DNA of 36,820 nucleotides, from positions 1 through 36,820 of the forward strand of contig NZ_DATNPA010000043.1 in assembly GCF_036703385.1 (NCBI RefSeq), in the 5' to 3' direction. Of the stretch, positions 31,949 to 36,820 are shown one piece after another. Made by a program: the position numbers and the translations under genes. Positions within the stretch are counted from its first letter, which is position 1. Every line of letters begins with the position of its first letter. This DNA is from Allocoleopsis sp036703385 (GTDB taxonomy: Bacteria > Cyanobacteriota > Cyanobacteriia > Cyanobacteriales > Coleofasciculaceae). A model generated the notes under the pieces. It was not told the origin of the DNA. It made no database searches and saw only the letters and a program-made list of their open reading frames with translations.

Positions 31949-32153
31949 CTTTGATTCTTACTCCTGCAACCCTAGTAGGGAAGGGGTTGGGGGTTAGATT
32001 TTTCTGATGTACTTCACGCAACTGAGAACTGCTATATCCCCGCTAATGGAGAGTGAGAAGGGTAATAATTAAGAATTACGAATTATCAATTACGGATTCG
32101 GGTAACTTTACGAGGATAAATATCTTCTTTTAAAAGATATTTAAGGCTTTTTA

Positions 32154-33182
32154 CTAACTCACCGTTTTAGATTTTTGCCTCAGCCTCCAACCCGTCGCTA
32201 AGGCACCGAAGGCTAATGTTCCCAAGATGGAAGCGGGTTCAGGTACAGATTCAGTTTGCAATTCTTTGAATGCTAATTCTGCAATTTGCTGATGACTTAC
32301 AGTTGACGGATGAATATTGTCCCAGAATAAATACTGGCTTTGTACAGTTTGCCCACCACCCACACAGTTTGGGTTGTTAATACAAGCCTCGGTAACATTC
32401 GTGAGGTTGTAATTGGCTGGATTGGAGATAGCATCATTGAGTAGGGAATTCACATTGAGCAGTTTGATATTGAAGTTAGAACTAGGAGTTTGGCTGAACG
32501 TATTTACGGTTGCGGCTAGGCTGGTATTATGAAGGTTGGTCAATGCAGTGAGACTGCTGGAAATGGGTGTATTTCTTGTACTGGGTAGGTTTCCTAAATC
32601 TGGCAAGTTGACCACTAAGAAATTTTTCGCACCGAGGGCAGCAAGTGAGCTTAAGGCTGAAGATAAATTGCCGATAGTCGTGGTAGGTGTGGTAAAAGGC
32701 GTAAACGTAGTACTTTGGGTAGCCAAATAATCATTGGCACCTGCCCATAGCACATAGAGAGCGTCCGGGTTAGCCGATTGATTGGCTGGTATGAGGCTTG
32801 TAAATGCTCCAATTTGCTGCTGCAATCCCGGTAAATTCGGATTGAAGGTGTTAGCTGTGCCTGTGGTGGCTCCACCGAACGCGAAGTTTATACCTTGAGT
32901 TGGGATAGTTGTTGGCGTAAGAGCTGTGTAAGGAGTTGGGTTTAAGTTGAGCTCTTCGGCGAGATAGTCCACCCAGTTCGGGCCATTAGAAAAACGTCCA
33001 TTAAAGTAAGGAAATGGAGGAAGTCCAGTTCCTGTGGCTTGAAGCGTAGCATTGAAAGCATTCCCTGTATCAGAGATGCTGTCACCAAAGACATACATTT
33101 GAGTAAAAGTCGTAGCCGCAGCCTTCAGCGGCAACAGGAAAGAAAAGAGTACAAATCCTGTAGTTGCAATTTGCTTTTTCAT
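32154..33182 (-). CDS. Secreted SGNH/GDSL hydrolase with PEP-CTERM sorting signal
   Basis: I start at the ATG at 33182, giving 342 residues with a signal peptide (KKQIATTGFVLFSFLLPLKAAA); the longer frame to 33320 would hide it. Block I is VFGDSISDTGNAF with the nucleophile S35, block III WAGANDY, and block V DNIHPS with D288 and H291, so the catalytic set of a GDSL esterase/lipase is complete. The C-terminus has VPEPASILG followed by a hydrophobic helix and basic residues, the PEP-CTERM signal for exosortase-mediated sorting. The enzyme likely cleaves an ester outside the cytoplasm; the substrate is unknown. No exosortase gene is present here. It is transcribed toward the signalling cluster but separated from it by a 500-base repeat region. 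Confidence 0.9.
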   Translation of the reverse strand: MKKQIATTGFVLFSFLLPLKAAATTFTQMYVFGDSISDTGNAFNATLQATGTGLPPFPYFNGRFSNGPNWVDYLAEELNLNPTPYTALTPTTIPTQGINFAFGGATTGTANTFNPNLPGLQQQIGAFTSLIPANQSANPDALYVLWAGANDYLATQSTTFTPFTTPTTTIGNLSSALSSLAALGAKNFLVVNLPDLGNLPSTRNTPISSSLTALTNLHNTSLAATVNTFSQTPSSNFNIKLLNVNSLLNDAISNPANYNLTNVTEACINNPNCVGGGQTVQSQYLFWDNIHPSTVSHQQIAELAFKELQTESVPEPASILGTLAFGALATGWRLRQKSKTVS

Positions 33183-33674
33183 CGTAGTTTTCACTTCTGA
33201 TAGTTTTTGCCTATGCTTCAAGCTAATCTTAGGGCAACAAATATTATTCTTTATAGGTTTTCCAGTTTGAAGATGCAAGCCCATTCCATTTTTGGGTAGG
33301 CTAAATATAGCTGTTGCCATAAACGTTAGGACAGATTTAATGGATGAAACGACCGAATACCAGTAATAAACCTTCTGCCCCTACCCTCTGCCTTTTGCCT
33401 TTTGCTATATATATAGGAATTCATAATTAATTTTGTTTAATAGCCTGTGAGGTAACGCCTAAACGTTGCAAAAGTATACCAAAATTAGGTAAAGCTTGAG
33501 AGCTTTAGTATCCAGCTTCAGGCGGTTGTTTGTCGATTACAGGACTTACGGAAAATTCGCTGTAATACCCTAGCAATGGCGTAGGGTGCGTTGCAACGCA
33601 CCCTACAATTAGGGTAACTGCATAAGTCCTAGATTAGTTGAGCGAAGAGGATAGATTTAGCGATCGCAAGCAAG
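33183..33674. other. Intergenic region containing a MITE-like element
   Basis: No gene is seen apart from the untranslated or alternative 5' end of the GDSL gene. It holds TGCCTTTTGCCTTTTGC-type words (about 33388-33406), a frequent cyanobacterial repeat also seen inverted at 36012-36030, and the element at 33541-33630. Confidence 0.6.
33541..33630. mobile_element. MITE-like element with AGGACTTA terminal repeats
   Basis: The ends are AGGACTTACG (left) and CATAAGTCCT (right), an inverted pair with eight exact end bases. Inside, at 33581-33606, is a perfect 26-bp palindrome. The element is 90 bases long and has no coding capacity, as expected of a non-autonomous miniature element. AGGACTTACG ends are familiar from cyanobacterial miniature elements; the mobilising transposase is not present. 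Confidence 0.55.
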
Positions 33675-35129
33675 TTATTGACTATTAGTACTTGACGGTG
33701 TTTCTTCCGCTTTAGGTGATGGTGGACTGGGTTGATTCTTCAGAAGTAGCGCCTCTCTCGCAGATAACCCTTCCCCCTGAGATCCAAAATACCAAATGGC
33801 TGCCGCTGCCTCAGCACGAGTTACCGTTTTCTTGGGCTGGAACAGTGTTGTGTAACCAAATACTCGACGGATATTAGATTGTTCACCGTTCTGAAAATCT
33901 GCCACCACGGAGCGCCATACCTTCGGATCAATTTTTGTCACATCTTGAAAGCCCCAGGTTTGCTTGACCGTATCAAGGGAGGCTGTGGGCAAAGCCTGAC
34001 GAGTGTCCAAGGGGACTTTCCATAAAATCAAAGTTTCTCGCGTTAGGGGAGCATCGGGACGAAACAACGCTGCTGTACTATCACCACTCAAAGGGCTAGG
34101 AATCAAACCTGCCTCCGCCAAGGCTTGAATACTGGGAAAATCGCGATCGCTGCGAGGTACGTCTTGGAACGCAGGTTGAGATGTGTCTGAGGCTAGACGA
34201 ATCTGTTGTCCCGGACGATTGGCAAAAATCTGATTATTAGCAGCAACTAACCAACGTGCGAACTCACGGCGAGTAATGACTTTATTAGATGTAAATAGAC
34301 TACCGCTCGCATTCGAGGTCTGTTTAGTAGCGGATTGATCAACGGTTAATACTCCCAAACTCGCCAAGTCTTGTATCTGCTGACGCAAGGTTTGAGGAAG
34401 TTTATCAAGGTCAATGAATTCCTGTGATGGCGAAGAGGAGACCTGTGTTGGTGCCTTGGTAACGTCTGGAGTTTTCGCTGACTCCGCTACCTCTGGCTTT
34501 TGCGGTGATGGGGAAGCCGCATTCGCACTCCCCTGAATGTACTTAATGTCAAATGCCGTTAAGCTACTGGTAGCCTTCGTTTTAGGCGAAGGCGTTGCTG
34601 AAGGAGCTGGTTGAGCTTTGTCTGGGGTGACATCAGAGGGAATCGTTACGGTTACTTCCAAATCGTTGTGACGCGCAACAAGCTTACCTCCTGATGTATC
34701 TGTTGGCTGAGAAACGATCTGCCATTTGTTGGATTCAAAGGCTTGCTGATAAAAGCTCTGAATCATATTGATCGGATCAGACGATGACCAACGAGTGAGC
34801 TGGCCTTGAGCCGCTGGAACGGTTAACGCCTCAACGTTCTGTAACTCAGCATTGGGATAACGAGGAATCTGTGTGGGGAAATCTTTGGGTAGTTGCGCTG
34901 AAGTTACGGACGGGCGATTGCCTACGGCAGGGTCTAAAGAGCGATCGCTCTGAGATGAACCCCCGAAAATAGTTGAGTTATCCTTCAGAGTCGGGTCTGC
35001 TTTCAAGGCGCTCTCCAGGGATTTGCCACTGGGAGTGTTGGCGCAAGAGGTCAACAAACTCAAAAGGCAAAGGGCGAAACTAGCAAGTAGGATAGGGCGT
35101 TGAAAAGACTGCACGGGTATTCGATACAC
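33675..35129 (-). CDS. SLH-domain lipoprotein
   Basis: The start is a GTG at 35129 with AGGAGG nine bases upstream. Residues 1-28 are a lipoprotein signal with the lipobox LTSC, so C29 should be acylated. An N-terminal globular part (80-170, FPTQIPRYPNAELQNVEAL...NMIQSFYQQAF) is followed by a Pro/Ser/Ala-rich linker (175-240) and three S-layer-homology repeats (about 240-465) with ITRREFARWLVAAN, LTRETLILWKV and VTRAEAAAAIWYFG. SLH domains bind cell-wall polymer at peptidoglycan; with a lipid anchor the protein would link membrane and wall. It is divergent from lepB across about 200 bases. The family is common in cyanobacteria; the exact role is unknown. Confidence 0.88.
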   Translation of the reverse strand: MYRIPVQSFQRPILLASFALCLLSLLTSCANTPSGKSLESALKADPTLKDNSTIFGGSSQSDRSLDPAVGNRPSVTSAQLPKDFPTQIPRYPNAELQNVEALTVPAAQGQLTRWSSSDPINMIQSFYQQAFESNKWQIVSQPTDTSGGKLVARHNDLEVTVTIPSDVTPDKAQPAPSATPSPKTKATSSLTAFDIKYIQGSANAASPSPQKPEVAESAKTPDVTKAPTQVSSSPSQEFIDLDKLPQTLRQQIQDLASLGVLTVDQSATKQTSNASGSLFTSNKVITRREFARWLVAANNQIFANRPGQQIRLASDTSQPAFQDVPRSDRDFPSIQALAEAGLIPSPLSGDSTAALFRPDAPLTRETLILWKVPLDTRQALPTASLDTVKQTWGFQDVTKIDPKVWRSVVADFQNGEQSNIRRVFGYTTLFQPKKTVTRAEAAAAIWYFGSQGEGLSAREALLLKNQPSPPSPKAEETPSSTNSQ

Positions 35130-35337
35130 AGCGTCACACCTCCTACGCTAACGCAAATCCAAAAGCTCATCTTGCTGAGTTCAGGCTGTTTTCTATCAAG
35201 ACAAGTCTTGCTTCTACCCTCTTAGTAGATTGATGCCTAATCAGATTAAGCATAATATTGTGGCTGTTGGCTAAAACTGCCAAGGACTTTTAGGTGTTGC
35301 TGGGTTACAATCTCAGCGGTTTTTCGTTTCTACTTAT

Positions 35338-35997
35338 ATGGCTTCACAGGAAAAAAATTTGGCGGCGCATCAAAAGTCTCTCGGTTTGGCAAATTCAACG
35401 CCAGAGAGCATTAAAGCGGAAGAGTCAACTGTTGTCAAAGAACCGCAAAACCAGGAAGACCCAAGAGCGAAATTCTGGCGACAACTACGCGAAAATCTGC
35501 AAATCCTGGCGATCGCATTGGCCTTGGCAGTACTCATTCGTGCGTTTGTGGCAGAACCGCGTTATATTCCTTCGGAGTCAATGCTACCAACGTTAGAAGT
35601 TGGCGATCGCTTAGTTGTAGAAAAAATCTCCTATCATTTCCGATCTCCTGCGATCGGAGAAATCGTTGTCTTCGATCCACCCCAACAACTCCAGCTTCAG
35701 GGTTACCCTAAAGACCAAGCCTTCATCAAACGGGTAATGGGCACACCTGGGCAAATGATTCAAGTCAAAGATGGCCAGGTTTACCGCAATAATGTCCCAC
35801 TCAAGGAAGACTACATTGCCGAACCGCCCGATTATCAAATGCCAGCCGTTCAGGTGCCTGAAGGCCATCTATTTGTCATGGGAGATAACCGGAATAACAG
35901 TAGAGACTCTCACGCTTGGGGCTTTTTGCCTCAACAAAACGTCATTGGTCATGCTTGTTTCCGCTTCTGGCCTCTCCAGCGAATAGGTCGTGTTTAA
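35338..35997 (+). CDS. lepB: Signal peptidase I
   Basis: A short polar cytoplasmic N-terminus is followed by one membrane helix (about 54-72) and the catalytic domain. Box B is YIPSESMLPTL with nucleophile S81; box D is AFIKRVMGTPGQ with general base K131; box E is FVMGDNRNNSRDSHAWG. This is the complete Ser/Lys dyad of type I signal peptidases, which remove signal peptides on the outer face of the cytoplasmic or thylakoid membrane. Length (219 residues) is normal for cyanobacteria, which often have two copies. The ATG at 35338 lacks a clear ribosome binding site. It is divergent from the SLH lipoprotein gene. Confidence 0.95.
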   Translation: MASQEKNLAAHQKSLGLANSTPESIKAEESTVVKEPQNQEDPRAKFWRQLRENLQILAIALALAVLIRAFVAEPRYIPSESMLPTLEVGDRLVVEKISYHFRSPAIGEIVVFDPPQQLQLQGYPKDQAFIKRVMGTPGQMIQVKDGQVYRNNVPLKEDYIAEPPDYQMPAVQVPEGHLFVMGDNRNNSRDSHAWGFLPQQNVIGHACFRFWPLQRIGRV

Positions 35998-36097
35998 CTT
36001 GACTTGTTACGGCAAAAGGCAGAAGGCACCGCAGATGAGAGTGAGGAGGGAGAGGGCAAAAGGTTTGTTACTACTGCTAGCGGGTTGTGTTTAGCCG

Positions 36098-36310
36098 TTA
36101 ACTCTCCTCGTGGGAAGTCCCCATGTGCAGCGAAGCGGAACTTGGGGATGAAAGTGATAGCGAAGCGTTAGCGAGTCTTAGAGCGTCGGGCAGCCGATCA
36201 ATCCACTCTTCGACAACTTGTGTCATGGTTTTCTCGTGAGTTTCTGCATAAGCCTTTAGCTTGGAGTATCTTCGCTCCGAAAGTCTGACACGAATCGATT
36301 TTTCTTTCAA
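36098..36310 (-). CDS. Ribbon-helix-helix (CopG/Arc-like) DNA-binding protein
   Basis: The first 42 residues fit a ribbon-helix-helix domain: a beta strand KSIRVRLSER, helix RRYSKLKAYAETHE and helix MTQVVEEWIDRLP. Such proteins are usually antitoxins or small repressors, and similar ones accompany some cyanobacterial insertion sequences. The last 27 residues (ASLSLSSPSSASLHM..) are Ser/Ala-rich low complexity encoded by AGCGAAGCG-type repeat DNA and look like a replaced C-terminus. The start is a TTG at 36310 directly beside an inverted repeat that may be its own operator. No toxin gene is adjacent. Confidence 0.6.
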   Translation of the reverse strand: MKEKSIRVRLSERRYSKLKAYAETHEKTMTQVVEEWIDRLPDALRLANASLSLSSPSSASLHMGTSHEES

Positions 36311-36335
36311 AATGTATCACCAATGTGGATACATT
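36311..36335 (-). promoter_or_regulatory. Inverted repeat at the ribbon-helix-helix start, likely auto-operator
   Basis: AATGTATC (36311-36318) and GATACATT (36328-36335) are exact inverted 8-mers with a 9-base gap, immediately before the TTG start. Ribbon-helix-helix repressors commonly bind such palindromes at their own promoter. It could also be a transposon end hairpin. Confidence 0.5.
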
Positions 36336-36518
36336 TAGATTACCATGAAGTTGGTTGCTGACCCGCCTAGGCGTATGGAACAGACAGGCTGATTCCGAAG
36401 TAGAGTTACGACTCTTGCCGCAGAAACATCGCAGCTAGGGAAAGAACATGACCGCTGGTTCGTAAGGTTACGCCCTACGGTAAAAGATAAGCCAAGTTGT
36501 GTTGCACGCAAAGTTATC

Positions 36519-36537
36519 AACCCGTGGAAGACGGGTT
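36519..36537 (-). repeat. Hairpin AACCCGT/ACGGGTT, possible IS right-end structure
   Basis: A 7-bp perfect stem with a 5-base loop, 12 bases beyond the stop of the frame that runs off the window. IS200/IS605 elements end in sub-terminal hairpins just after tnpB. There is no T run, so a terminator is unlikely. Confidence 0.35.
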
Positions 36538-36548
36538 GCTGCCTGGGT

Positions 36549-36820
36549 TCACCCTTTGAGGTGATAAAGGTCGAATAGGCCAGAGACGCTGTGTAAGACC
36601 ATCATCGGATTTAGTTCCGAACTCGCAAGAGTACCTAGCGTGGCAACGGCGAATGAGACAGGAAGCCCCGCACGTAGCGAATGCGAAGTGCGTGGGTACT
36701 TCACATCTGTCCTATTATCACTTTTTCTGTATATTTCCTGCGCCTGAATTCCTCCGTGGAGATGGTGAGTTTCGGATCGCTCCAGCACGACAATCTCGCA
36801 GCCAATTGCTGACGGCTTGA
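36549..36820 (-). CDS. 3' end of a gene running off the window, possibly IS200/IS605-type tnpB
   Basis: On the minus strand a frame is open from the window edge to the TGA at 36549 (about 90 codons). It reads SAIGCEIVVLERSETHHLHG near the edge, which resembles from memory the tail of some cyanobacterial TnpB proteins. The DNA after it has the hairpin pattern (CCCACGCAC...GTGCGGGG, about 36674-36703) expected where tnpB overlaps its guide RNA (omega/reRNA). The last 60 residues have poor protein-like composition, which also fits an overlap with RNA structure. The catalytic RuvC part would lie outside the window, so the identity is not proven; a read-through of non-coding DNA is the alternative. 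Confidence 0.35.
   Translation of the reverse strand, partial: KPSAIGCEIVVLERSETHHLHGGIQAQEIYRKSDNRTDVKYPRTSHSLRAGLPVSFAVATLGTLASSELNPMMVLHSVSGLFDLYHLKG

Larger units (their letters stand above)
31660..32153. other. Repeat-rich intergenic region upstream of the signalling cluster
   Basis: No gene is seen. It contains a heptamer array (31774-31805), a 9-bp hairpin AACAAGG/CCTTGTT (31842-31862), a CCTCTCTCC hairpin (31926-31948) and a block of AATTACGAATTA-type words (32067-32100) that is the reverse complement of part of the heptamer array. The first 100 bases next to the regulator gene should hold its promoter. Confidence 0.6.

Overview
The window looks like chromosomal DNA of a filamentous, multicellular-type cyanobacterium. 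I base this on many HIP1-type GCGATCGC sites (for example two near the start of the P-type ATPase), on cyanobacterium-enriched families (CHAT-TPR, DUF928, DUF2949, DUF3598-like, RppA/RppB, very large multi-PAS hybrid kinases, an SLH lipoprotein, a PEP-CTERM GDSL hydrolase), and on heptamer tandem repeats and small palindromic dispersed repeats. The genus cannot be fixed from this sequence alone. No tRNA, rRNA or CRISPR array was seen.

Layout. 1-3614: the 3' end of a DUF3598-like gene, a small membrane protein, then an isolated pair of DNA phosphorothioation (Dnd) genes, dndE and a Dnd-associated methyltransferase, with no dndB/C/D visible, followed by two small proteins. 3675-6368: an FHA-domain membrane protein and a DUF2062 membrane protein separated by a repeat-rich spacer. 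6851-12571: a PMCA-type Ca2+ P-type ATPase, then a three-gene set: a 56-residue secreted-looking peptide with its own ribosome binding site, the response regulator RppA and the sensor kinase RppB, closed by a 17-bp hairpin. 12739-16683: a CHAT-TPR caspase-like protein divergent from a DUF928 protein.

17065-20837: a coiled-coil protein of unknown function, a phosphodiester glycosidase, a small secreted protein and class I fructose-bisphosphate aldolase. 21035-31659: five co-directional signalling genes on the minus strand, in transcription order a REC-wHTH-HPt-REC-REC regulator, a REC-PAS-kinase, two stand-alone receiver proteins that look like a tandem duplication, and a membrane hybrid kinase with nine PAS domains. 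These supply every part of a branched phosphorelay. 32154-35997: a secreted GDSL/SGNH hydrolase, a MITE-like element, an SLH lipoprotein and signal peptidase I. 36098-36820: a ribbon-helix-helix protein with a palindrome at its start, and an open frame running off the window that may be the end of an IS200/IS605-type tnpB.

The most noteworthy items are the orphan dndE-methyltransferase pair, the unlisted small peptide in front of rppA/rppB, the phosphorelay cluster with its duplicated receiver unit, the CHAT-TPR/DUF928 divergent pair with a long inverted repeat in the leader, and a small gene with an apparent in-frame stop behind the nine-PAS kinase. All functional calls are by eye from motifs; no database search was possible.
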